From positions 1-64,000 of the forward strand of contig CAYYQE010000007.1 in assembly GCA_964473745.1 (NCBI GenBank): a DNA stretch of 64,000 bases. The letters are read 5' to 3'. This DNA comes from JABJMC01 sp964473745 (lineage in GTDB: Bacteria > Patescibacteriota > Gracilibacteria > UBA1369 > UBA12473). Shown here one piece after another: positions 45,640 through 53,493 of the stretch (its first letter is position 1; the number at the start of each line of letters is the position of its first letter). The position numbers were made by a program, and so were the translations under genes. The notes under the pieces are model-generated. The model saw only the letters and a list, made by a program, of their open reading frames with translations. It searched no databases and was not told where the DNA came from.

Positions 45640-47655
45640 ATGCTTACTTTTAAAATTAATTCGATTTCAACGCGACTAACCGACTTATTTGGAGAGTCGA
45701 GGGTGATTTTTTGGGGAGATCCAGGTAGCCCTGGCCGGGGAGGCGATGAAGATAGCACAAATGGCAGTCATGCTCGGGCTGAAGTGGCGATGTTAGAAGA
45801 TACTTTAGTTCCTTTGGGCGATATTGATGATACTGAGGATACTGAACTTACTGGGCTCCTCGATGGTAGTACTCTTAAATTGGAAACGGTTGATGCTACG
45901 CCACCGGAGTTATTGACTAAAATGATTAATGAGATTGCTGATTTTCAATTCACAATAGATTCGGCTGATAATGCGGATAAGGTAAAAAGTTTATTTAAAA
46001 CAGTTGAGTTTAATCGAGCTCGTTGTTATGCGCCGATTTTTAGCGTAGATAAAAAAGGAGATCAAGTGGTTGTAGGGAATGAAATTATTCACGGTCTGGG
46101 ATATTTTGTGCAGCTTTTAGATGATTTTTTGTGGATTCAAACAAATATGCCTGATGGCGGGACTCAATATATTTTGGATGCTTATACAAACGCCGATACT
46201 TTGCATGATGCAATTTTAACTGAAGCGTATAGCCAGAAACCGAGTGATTATACAGAGATGGTGCAGGGAGTGAGGAGTACGTATTCAGGAATACTTTCTA
46301 GTGGATTAATGGAAAGGGTAAATCGTGATGTCCCGGCGGGACAAGGTTTTTTGAGAGGGGCGGAGCTTAGAGCTAAAATTAAGCAAGAAGTAGAATCTTT
46401 ATCAGAAGATGAAAAGTCTAGAGAGAATGTGGATTCTTTTTCGTGGGATGTTATTAGTGAAGTTGTTAAAGGACTTAGAAAACGAGCTGGAGACGTTTTG
46501 GAGGATGTTGAGCCTGGTCCGACCCTAAGGGAGGGGCGTGAAGCGCTAGATCCTGCTTATGTGAATGATTTGACTAATTATTTGTATGCTAACGCGGAAT
46601 TTATGGGAGGATTACGTCCTTCGATTTTTGATTTAAGACAGCAGTCTGTTGTTGATGTTGCCGATCAAATTCTTAGTGGAGGAGGAATTGGAGCCGCAAA
46701 AATTATTGGGCAAAGATTTGTTTTAATGTTAGAGCAACGTAATAAGGCATTATATGAGTCTCGATTAGAAGCGGATGAAGCTAAAACTAAGGGAATGATT
46801 GATGCTTTGACTGGCATTCCAAATAGAGCGCGGTGGAATGAGCTTATAGATACTAAAGTGAATTCACAGCGTACCGATGGACATACAGTTTTAATTTTGG
46901 ATTTTGCTGGATTTAAAAGGATTAATGATTATGTTTATCAAGAATTGGATGAAGTTGATGATAGTGGGACGCGAAAAAAACATCGCGGGCATCCATTAGG
47001 AGATGATGTTTTAATTGAAGCCGCTCATGCGATGCAGTCTGGATTAGGACGTGAAGGTGATGTTTTGTGTCGTTATGGAGGAGAGGAATTTGCTATTTTT
47101 ATCCCTAAATATTTAAGTTCAAAAGATGTTTTGGCAATTATGAAGAAAATAGATGATCTTTTGTTAGAGATGAGCCGTAAAATGAAAATTCAATATGATC
47201 CGGACAAGGTTCCTCCGGAGGTGTTAGAGTTGGATCCACATTACGCTGAATTGGGATTTGTTCGGCTAGGAGCTTCAGTTGGAGCTAGTCGAGGAAAAGT
47301 TGAAAAGAAAATTAAAGGAGTAGTGAAAAGTGCAGATGAGGTTTTGGCTTTGAATAAACAAGAAGGAAATACATATTTAGCTTATAACGATCGAATTGGA
47401 GTGGCGTTTGGAGATGGATTTGAAGAAGAAACAACGTTAAGCGATCTTTTGGTTTTAGCGGAGAATGAAGAAATTATTAGTGAGGATGAAATGATTATTA
47501 GTAGAGAAATTCTTGATGGTGGTCGTTCAAAAGACCCTCAAGAGTTTGAATACTTTAGAGTAAGTATTGTTCGTTATAATTTGAATGATAGAAAATTAGA
47601 AATTAATTATGAGCCTTTCGCTGCAGATTGGAAACAAGGAGTGAAATTAGTTTAA
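45640..47655 (+). CDS. GGDEF-domain protein (putative diguanylate cyclase)
   Basis: A 671-residue protein without signal peptide or membrane helix. Residues about 385-585 are a GGDEF domain: DALTGIPNRARW at 388, LILDFAGFKRIND with the metal Asp and base-binding Asn, GHPLGDDVL, and the active-site RYGGEEF at 478-484. About 17 residues are inserted between IND and GHPLGDD, and about 25 after the active site (KIQYDPDKVPPE). The N-terminal 370 residues are mostly helical and not recognised, so the input signal is unknown. The active site looks intact, so c-di-GMP synthesis is a reasonable inference. It lies just before the VirB4 gene, which has its own promoter. A TTGACG lies at 45592. Confidence 0.85.
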   Translation: MLTFKINSISTRLTDLFGESRVIFWGDPGSPGRGGDEDSTNGSHARAEVAMLEDTLVPLGDIDDTEDTELTGLLDGSTLKLETVDATPPELLTKMINEIADFQFTIDSADNADKVKSLFKTVEFNRARCYAPIFSVDKKGDQVVVGNEIIHGLGYFVQLLDDFLWIQTNMPDGGTQYILDAYTNADTLHDAILTEAYSQKPSDYTEMVQGVRSTYSGILSSGLMERVNRDVPAGQGFLRGAELRAKIKQEVESLSEDEKSRENVDSFSWDVISEVVKGLRKRAGDVLEDVEPGPTLREGREALDPAYVNDLTNYLYANAEFMGGLRPSIFDLRQQSVVDVADQILSGGGIGAAKIIGQRFVLMLEQRNKALYESRLEADEAKTKGMIDALTGIPNRARWNELIDTKVNSQRTDGHTVLILDFAGFKRINDYVYQELDEVDDSGTRKKHRGHPLGDDVLIEAAHAMQSGLGREGDVLCRYGGEEFAIFIPKYLSSKDVLAIMKKIDDLLLEMSRKMKIQYDPDKVPPEVLELDPHYAELGFVRLGASVGASRGKVEKKIKGVVKSADEVLALNKQEGNTYLAYNDRIGVAFGDGFEEETTLSDLLVLAENEEIISEDEMIISREILDGGRSKDPQEFEYFRVSIVRYNLNDRKLEINYEPFAADWKQGVKLV

Positions 47656-47660
47656 TAGGC

Positions 47661-47689
47661 TTGAAATTTAGGTCATTTTCTGATATAAT
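47661..47689 (+). promoter_or_regulatory. Promoter of the VirB4 gene
   Basis: TTGAAA (47661-47666) and TATAAT (47684-47689) with a 17-nt spacer: the best sigma70 promoter in the window. The start codon is at 47718, giving a leader of about 22 nt without a Shine-Dalgarno sequence. Confidence 0.8.
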
Positions 47690-47717
47690 TATCTGATTTA
47701 GTGAACCTTATAAATTT

Positions 47718-49943
47718 ATGGCTGACGAAAATCAAAATCAAGACACCGCGGCTCAACCTGTAACTGAAGTTGCTCAACCTGTAGCAGCGGTTCCAGCCGA
47801 ACCAACAGCGGTTCCAGTTGCGGAACCAGCTCCGGTCGAACAATCGGCCGCTCCAGCTGCTCCGTCGGCACCGGCTGAAGCACCGGCCAACGCGCCCTTG
47901 GTAACACCTCCCGAATCTAAGAAATCAGGTGGTTTATTTGGTGGTTTGAAAGATAAATGGACAGCGCGTACCGAAGCAAATAAGAGCAAAGGAAAAGCTA
48001 TGAAAACTGCCAAAGAGACGGGAGCTGATCCAAAAGCCGCGGCCGCAGCTGCGGTCCCTGGCGCTAAAGGGTCCATTGTCCCGAAAGGCACAGCGGAAAA
48101 TCCTCCTAAAGACGAGGAAGGTAAACTTGATTACACTAAACTTTCACCGGAAGAGAAGAAAAAAGTCATTGAATCAGAAAAAATCTTTCAAAAGGGCATA
48201 TCCACTATCCGTGATTTGATTGCCCCGTCTTCAATGGAGGTTAATTTTAATCATCTGTTGATTGATGGTCTTTTTGCACAGAGTTTCTTTGTTTATAGCT
48301 ATCCTCGTTATATCGAGACAAACTGGCTTTCGCCGGTTGTGAATTTTGATGTCACCATGGATATGTCGCAATTTATTTATCCGATTCCATCAGATAAGAT
48401 TATGCGTACTTTGAAGTCGCAGGTGGCTAAGTTTCAGTCTAGTATGCATATGTCACAAGAAAAAGGACGGGTTCGTGACCCAGCCCTAGAAACTGCGTTG
48501 CAGGATGCGGAGGAACTTCGAACTAATCTTCAGCGTGGACAGGAGAAATTTTTCCAATTCGCCCTTTATTTTACTGTTTATCACGATGATTTAAAAAAGC
48601 TCGAAAAAGTAACTAAACAATTAGAAAGTCTTCTTGGAGGAAAACTTGTTATGACGCGTCGCGCAGATCTTCGAATGGAACATGCTCTTAATTCAACTCT
48701 GCCGTTAGGGTCAGATGAATTAGAGATTTATCACAATATGAATACGGCTCCACTTTCTTCTACTTTTCCGTTTGTTTCTTCGGAACTTACGTCAAATGAA
48801 GGGATTTTATATGGTTTGAATCGTCATAACGATAGTCTGATTGTTTTTGACCGCTTCTCTTTGGAAAATGCCAATTCAGTGGTGTTTGCGAAATCTGGAG
48901 CAGGTAAGTCGTATGCTATTAAATTAGAAATTTTGCGTAGTTTAATGATGGGAACAGATGTAATTATTCTTGATCCGGAAAATGAATATGAATCTTTGGC
49001 ACAAACTGTGGGGGGAACTTATATGAAAGTTTCGCTTAATTCAGATCGTCGTATTAATCCGTTTGATTTACCAGCGCCACTTAAGGATGAAGTATCTAAA
49101 CCTGGTGATTTGTTACGTTCAGCGGTGATTAATTTGACTGGTTTAATGAAGTTGATGCTTGGTGATATGACGGCAGCAGATGAAGCTTTGATTGATAAAG
49201 CCTTGATTGATACCTATGCTACGCGTGGGATTACGATGGAAACTACGGATCCTTCGGCGGTTGAACCACCAACTATGGATGATTTTCATAATGTTCTTTC
49301 TTCTATGGATGGGGCAGTGGAATTAGCACAACGGGTTCAAAAATTCACCACTGGTACTTTTGGCGGGATTTTCAATCAAAAGACAAATGTTCAGATGGAC
49401 AATCATTTGGTGGTTTTTTCTATTCGAGATTTAGAAGATTCTTTGCGGCCGATTGCCATGTATATTTTGCTTAATTATATCTGGAATAGAGTGCGTAGTT
49501 CTCTTAAAAAGAGGCTGCTAGTAATTGATGAGGCTTGGTCTCTGATGCAACATGATGATTCAGCGAAGTTTTTGTATGGATTAGTGAAGAGAGCTCGTAA
49601 ATATTATTTAGGAGTGACGACTATTACGCAGGATGTGGAAGATTTTATTAAAAGTGATTATGGAAAACCGATTATTACGAACTCCTCGATGCAAGTTTTG
49701 CTTAAACAATCGCCAGCGGTTATGGATGGGCTTGGAAAGATTTTCAATTTAACAGAAGGGGAGAAGTACATGTTGCTTAATAGTGGCGTGGGACAGGGAC
49801 TTTTCTTTGCGGGGCTTAAGCACGTGGCCATTCAGATTATTGCTTCGTACGCTGAGGATAAGATCGTGACGACTAATCCCGAACAGATTTTGAAGCAACA
49901 AGAAGAAAGTAAGGGAGTTGAAACTGAGGCGGTGGCAGCTTAA
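47718..49943 (+). CDS. VirB4/TraC-type secretion ATPase
   Basis: A 741-residue ATPase. Residues 1-75 are a disordered Ala/Pro/Val-rich leader. A basic stretch and the VirB4 N-terminal domain (about 150-360) follow. Walker A is AKSGAGKSYA with K397. DPENEYE and INPFDLP are typical of the family. Walker B is LLVIDEAWSLM (D604, E605), and the TQDVEDF region follows. VirB4 energises type IV secretion or conjugation, and related ATPases are common in CPR genomes. No VirB6, VirB8, VirD4, relaxase or pilin gene is nearby, so a role outside conjugation (DNA uptake or pilus-like export) is possible. It is 12 nt ahead of the NlpC-like gene. Confidence 0.88.
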   Translation: MADENQNQDTAAQPVTEVAQPVAAVPAEPTAVPVAEPAPVEQSAAPAAPSAPAEAPANAPLVTPPESKKSGGLFGGLKDKWTARTEANKSKGKAMKTAKETGADPKAAAAAAVPGAKGSIVPKGTAENPPKDEEGKLDYTKLSPEEKKKVIESEKIFQKGISTIRDLIAPSSMEVNFNHLLIDGLFAQSFFVYSYPRYIETNWLSPVVNFDVTMDMSQFIYPIPSDKIMRTLKSQVAKFQSSMHMSQEKGRVRDPALETALQDAEELRTNLQRGQEKFFQFALYFTVYHDDLKKLEKVTKQLESLLGGKLVMTRRADLRMEHALNSTLPLGSDELEIYHNMNTAPLSSTFPFVSSELTSNEGILYGLNRHNDSLIVFDRFSLENANSVVFAKSGAGKSYAIKLEILRSLMMGTDVIILDPENEYESLAQTVGGTYMKVSLNSDRRINPFDLPAPLKDEVSKPGDLLRSAVINLTGLMKLMLGDMTAADEALIDKALIDTYATRGITMETTDPSAVEPPTMDDFHNVLSSMDGAVELAQRVQKFTTGTFGGIFNQKTNVQMDNHLVVFSIRDLEDSLRPIAMYILLNYIWNRVRSSLKKRLLVIDEAWSLMQHDDSAKFLYGLVKRARKYYLGVTTITQDVEDFIKSDYGKPIITNSSMQVLLKQSPAVMDGLGKIFNLTEGEKYMLLNSGVGQGLFFAGLKHVAIQIIASYAEDKIVTTNPEQILKQQEESKGVETEAVAA

Positions 49944-49955
49944 ACGATAATTATT

Positions 49956-50915
49956 ATGATTGTTGAACAGCCACATGATGGGGATGTCGAAAGCGAGCAG
50001 GAGTGTTTATCAGATCAAGAACTAAATCAGCGATTGATTGAATTGACTTTGAAAAGCAAATTTAATGTAGCAACCAAGCAAGAGATTAAAGAGCTTATAA
50101 ATTATACTCGGCAAAATTGTGAGACATTGCGTGCCAGTGCAGTGGATGAATTGCAAAGATTAAACACTGAATCTCCGGATAGTCCCGAAATTGAAAAAGT
50201 AGAGAGACAAGTGGCTGCAGGGGATTTTTTGCAAACAATGATGTCTTATGATGTGGATGAAGAGTCTTTAGATGGTTTAGATGAAAATCGTGAATTTACT
50301 TTGTATGAGACGGTTGCTATTAAGATTTCGGAATTATTAGCGGCTTATATGGCTAGTAATGTAAACATGCTCCCTTCTGAGGAAACGGAGTTTTTTACTC
50401 GAACTGAAGGAGATGAAGTTGAAGGGGCGGCAGCAGATGAATCTGGGCCGATTGTTCCGGAAGCATCAGAGGATCCTAATCGAGAAGCTATTGCTAGTAA
50501 AGCTACTTTTTATTTGGGTAGCACGGCTTTCCAAGATCCAAATTTGATGGACGGGAAACTGGCCGGGCCTTTATTTGTTTCGACAGTTTTACAAGAAACT
50601 GGTGTGTTGCCGGAATCTTGTCCAACTATTACAGAAGTTAAAGTGGGTTTATTAAGGGCTGGATGGACTATGCACTATGGCACTCCTAAGCGCGGTGATG
50701 TGGTGGTTTGGAATAGAGTTCGTCATGCTAGAGAAGATGGAAAAGTAGAGCTTGGTCATAAGCATATGGGGGTGAGTGTGGGGAATGGACGGGTTGTTAG
50801 TCAAAGTCCGACCGAAAGAGTGCCAATAGAACATGATGCGGGGAGAGATCCAAGCACTGATACTGTTTGGGCGCGTCGTGGTATAGAAATGGTTTTATCA
50901 CCACCAAAGGCTTAA
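49956..50915 (+). CDS. NlpC/P60-like protein lacking the catalytic Cys
   Basis: A 319-residue acidic protein with no signal peptide. The first 150 residues are helical and Glu-rich. Residues about 180-310 resemble an NlpC/P60 or CHAP amidase fold: LAGPLFVSTVLQETGVLP corresponds to the helix that normally starts with the catalytic Cys, here Gly204. GHKHMGVSVGNGRVV (H268, H270) matches the His motif, and PKRGDVVVWNR the preceding strand. With Cys replaced by Gly it would be inactive as a peptidase and may bind peptidoglycan or a protein. It is co-transcribed with the VirB4 gene. The family call is by motif reading. Confidence 0.5.
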   Translation: MIVEQPHDGDVESEQECLSDQELNQRLIELTLKSKFNVATKQEIKELINYTRQNCETLRASAVDELQRLNTESPDSPEIEKVERQVAAGDFLQTMMSYDVDEESLDGLDENREFTLYETVAIKISELLAAYMASNVNMLPSEETEFFTRTEGDEVEGAAADESGPIVPEASEDPNREAIASKATFYLGSTAFQDPNLMDGKLAGPLFVSTVLQETGVLPESCPTITEVKVGLLRAGWTMHYGTPKRGDVVVWNRVRHAREDGKVELGHKHMGVSVGNGRVVSQSPTERVPIEHDAGRDPSTDTVWARRGIEMVLSPPKA

Positions 50916-50958
50916 TCTCGCTTTTACGCTGGTATTTTGATAGTGTCGTTTTTGATTT

Positions 50959-51121
50959 GGCCCCTTTGAAAAGCACACCATTTACTGTAATTTGCACATT
51001 TTGGCTGCAAATGATTCAAACTTCCTCATCGTATCGTTATTTGATACGATTTCGTCAGTCTTTATAATTTTCGCTCAAAATGTGCAAATCTCGTAACAAC
51101 GCTGTACTTCCCAAAGGGGCC
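50959..51121. repeat. Nested concentric inverted repeats (imperfect 160-bp palindrome)
   Basis: Three perfect arm pairs share one centre near 51040: 10 bp (50959-50968 with 51112-51121), 14 bp (50990-51003 with 51076-51089) and 8 bp (51028-51035 with 51043-51050), with partial similarity between them. The right arm contains the promoter and first codons of the SprT-like gene. Confidence 0.75.
51041..51068 (+). promoter_or_regulatory. Promoter of the SprT-like gene, overlapping an inverted repeat
   Basis: TTGATA (51041-51046) and TATAAT (51063-51068), spacer 16. The -35 lies inside the 8-bp inverted repeat ATCGTATC/GATACGAT, which could act as an operator. The ATG at 51080 leaves a leader of about 5 nt. 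Confidence 0.65.
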
Positions 51122-51613
51122 TTTCAACTACGTAATCAAGAATGGCTGGAAGATCGATTTCGCACGGTGTGGATGCGTGGTTTTTCGGATTTAGTGCCAC
51201 AGAACACGGTGACGATTCGATTTGGAAGAAGGGCTAGGACGAGGTTGGGTTCGATTAGAATGGCGAAAAACAAGAAAGAATCACGGATTTTGATTAATAG
51301 ATTATTTACGCATCCCGAAGTCCCTTTACAGATTGTAGATGCTACGATTGCGCATGAATTAACTCATTATTTACAGGGGTTTAGTTCACCTCTTGAACAA
51401 AAATTTAGTACACCACACGCTGGGGGGATAGTAACAAAAGAAATGAAAAAACGTGGGTTTGGTCCGGAGCTAGAATTCCAAAAGAAATGGCTTAAAAATG
51501 AATGGCCAAAGTTTCTCAAAATCCATGGGCCACCACAACGAAAAAGGCGACGAATTTATCGACGGACAAAATCAAAATCTTTACTCGTCCGTCTCCTCCT
51601 CGGTTGCTTCTAA
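51080..51613 (+). CDS. SprT-like zinc metallopeptidase
   Basis: A 177-residue basic protein with HELTH (H92, E93, H96) preceded by the hydrophobic helix QIVDATIA, as in SprT/YgjP-type minigluzincins; HAGG about 20 residues on may supply the third ligand. There is no signal peptide, and the C-terminus is very Arg/Lys-rich, suggesting nucleic-acid contact. The last 33 bp overlap the 3' end of the convergent S41 protease gene. The start codon lies inside the right arm of the concentric inverted repeat. Confidence 0.65.
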   Translation: MCKSRNNAVLPKGAFQLRNQEWLEDRFRTVWMRGFSDLVPQNTVTIRFGRRARTRLGSIRMAKNKKESRILINRLFTHPEVPLQIVDATIAHELTHYLQGFSSPLEQKFSTPHAGGIVTKEMKKRGFGPELEFQKKWLKNEWPKFLKIHGPPQRKRRRIYRRTKSKSLLVRLLLGCF

Positions 51614-53392
51614 AGCCGCGGCCGCGGCTTGTTCGGCTCGTTTCACAATTTCCTGTTGCAATACTTCAAGCGCTTTTTCTAGTTGAGGATCAAGTCCAGC
51701 TTCAATGTCTTCGAGTGTTAAATCCACGTCATAATGAGGTGAAATCCCCATCTCGTTAATGCTGTGAAATTTAGGGCTGCGCCATTCGGCAATAGTGATT
51801 TTTAAAGAAGATCCACCCACGTAACGGACAATTTCTTGCACAGTGCCTTTGCCATAAGTCGTTTTCCCAACTAAAACGCCATCAACCTTTTCTTTTAGGG
51901 TTAGAGCCATGATTTCGGCGGCGGAGGCGCTTTCTTCGTTAATTAACATAATAATCGGATAATCAGCCCATTCGCCATCACCTTGAGACATGTGAAAAGC
52001 TGATTGGTTTTCTCCGTAATGAACGTATACCACCGGGCTCCCATAAGGTATAAAATGCCCTAAAACTGAGCGCACAGCATCAAGATAACCACCCGGATTA
52101 TCGCGTAGATCAAAAATAAAGCCTTCAAAGTCTGGATTTTCTTCGATTAAGGGTTGAATGGTTTGTGTAAAATTAATGAAACTCATGGAATCAAATAGGT
52201 TTATATCCACATAAATGGCATTATCCATAAGTTCTCCTCTCATATAGCCCACATCCACTACCGCCCGCGTAATGGTGATGTTTAATGGTTCTTCAACGTT
52301 GCGTCGTTCAACGGTCAAAACAACGTCTGTGCCTGCTTCGCCACGAATAAGATCAGTAATTTCGCCTAATTCTCCTTCACTAACATCAACCTCGTCTACG
52401 GCCATAATACGGTCGTTTACGCGTAATCCAGATGATTCCGCTGGCCCGCCACTAATAAAACTGTGAATAACATTGTACCCATCGTCATTTTCAGTGAGAT
52501 GAGCGCCGATTCCAGAGAGTTCGCCTTCTAAATAACTGTTATAAGTGCTGGCTTCTTCAGGAGGGAGAAAATGGCTGTAGTTATCATCAAGCCCTTCGAT
52601 CATGCCGACTAGGGCCTGGTAAATAAGAGCCCCGGTATCTAGATCGGTTCGGCCGTAATAATTAGTATGCAAACGATTCCAAACATCAACAAAAATGTCT
52701 AAATGAGGAATTTCATAGGTTAATTCTTCACCAAAAAGTTCAGTCTCTAATTCCGCAAAATCTTCATCAATCAAATTCCCATAAAGAAAAACATCCATAT
52801 TAAACAGCAACTTAGTCGCTTCACCACGGGTGAGGCGTTTCAAAGGGCGAAAATAATCAGAATTTTCCGGGTCTAAAGGCTCGATCAAGTTGTATAAATC
52901 CCCATAAAGAATAGTGGGCGCGTACCAGGCATCGTAGCGCACGTCTTTATAGCTTAGAGTCCAATTTTGTTCGTGAATTAAGCGCGGAATAGGGATTCCT
53001 AACAGATTAAGAATCAATTGAGTAGCTTCGACCCGCGTAATGGACTTATGAGGCTCTAATTCAGCTTTATCGTTCAATAAATTGATTTCATAAGCGCGTT
53101 GGACGTAAGGGGCGAACCAAGCGTCTTCCGGGACATCGGTGTAGGGATAAGAGCGGAATTCGACCGTGTTTGGGTCAACTTGGTAATTAGCCAACAACAT
53201 TTTTAGAAATTCAGCGCGAGTCACTTGTTTTTCAGGTTGGAATTGGCCATCATATCCCTCAACAACCCCTTTTTCTTGAAGGTATTCGATTGAGTCTTGG
53301 TAGGTGTTTTCTTCAGTATCAGAAAACTCAGCTTGGGCGAGCGGAATAAGTAAAAGTTGCGTGAGTATTAAAACAGAAAAAAGGCGTTTCAT
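51581..53392 (-). CDS. SLH-anchored C-terminal processing protease (S41)
   Basis: A 603-residue exported serine protease. The signal peptide (1-21) ends AQA. Three SLH units at about 25-200 (GYDGQFQPEKQVTRAE, PHKSITRVEA, FRPLKRLTRGEA) lie at the N-terminus rather than the C-terminus. A PDZ domain (about 290-375; SGGPAESSGLRVNDRI) and the S41 catalytic domain follow, with FDLRDNPGGYLD, the nucleophile Ser in NEESASAAEI and the catalytic Lys in GKTTYGKGTVQ. It would cut C-termini of exported proteins at the cell surface. The Ala/Glu-rich C-terminal tail overlaps the convergent gene by 33 bp. Confidence 0.93.
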   Translation of the reverse strand: MKRLFSVLILTQLLLIPLAQAEFSDTEENTYQDSIEYLQEKGVVEGYDGQFQPEKQVTRAEFLKMLLANYQVDPNTVEFRSYPYTDVPEDAWFAPYVQRAYEINLLNDKAELEPHKSITRVEATQLILNLLGIPIPRLIHEQNWTLSYKDVRYDAWYAPTILYGDLYNLIEPLDPENSDYFRPLKRLTRGEATKLLFNMDVFLYGNLIDEDFAELETELFGEELTYEIPHLDIFVDVWNRLHTNYYGRTDLDTGALIYQALVGMIEGLDDNYSHFLPPEEASTYNSYLEGELSGIGAHLTENDDGYNVIHSFISGGPAESSGLRVNDRIMAVDEVDVSEGELGEITDLIRGEAGTDVVLTVERRNVEEPLNITITRAVVDVGYMRGELMDNAIYVDINLFDSMSFINFTQTIQPLIEENPDFEGFIFDLRDNPGGYLDAVRSVLGHFIPYGSPVVYVHYGENQSAFHMSQGDGEWADYPIIMLINEESASAAEIMALTLKEKVDGVLVGKTTYGKGTVQEIVRYVGGSSLKITIAEWRSPKFHSINEMGISPHYDVDLTLEDIEAGLDPQLEKALEVLQQEIVKRAEQAAAAALEATEEETDE

Positions 53393-53401
53393 AATGGCCC
53401 C

Positions 53402-53429
53402 ATTTTAGCGAATAGGGCTTTAAAGGCAA
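53402..53429 (-). promoter_or_regulatory. Promoter of the S41 protease gene (TTGCCT-16-TAAAAT)
   Basis: The minus-strand block TTGCCT, spacer TTAAAGCCCTATTCGC, TAAAAT resembles that of glmS. The -10 ends 9 bases before the ATG, so the mRNA would be almost leaderless. Confidence 0.6.
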
Positions 53430-53442
53430 TGAGAAATAGGGT

Positions 53443-53471
53443 TTGTTATTAAGGCTCAAAAATGGTATAAT
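53443..53471 (+). promoter_or_regulatory. Promoter of the FecR-like gene
   Basis: TTGTTA (53443-53448), 17-nt spacer, TATAAT (53466-53471) with a TG extension (TGGTATAAT). It is divergent from the S41 protease promoter. The ATG at 53494 gives a leader of about 16 nt. Confidence 0.7.
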
Positions 53472-53493
53472 ATATTGAATTTTAAGCTTTCTT

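Noticed and set aside
47718..49943. An integrative conjugative element around VirB4
   Set aside because: No relaxase, coupling protein, integrase or other T4SS gene is found on either side.
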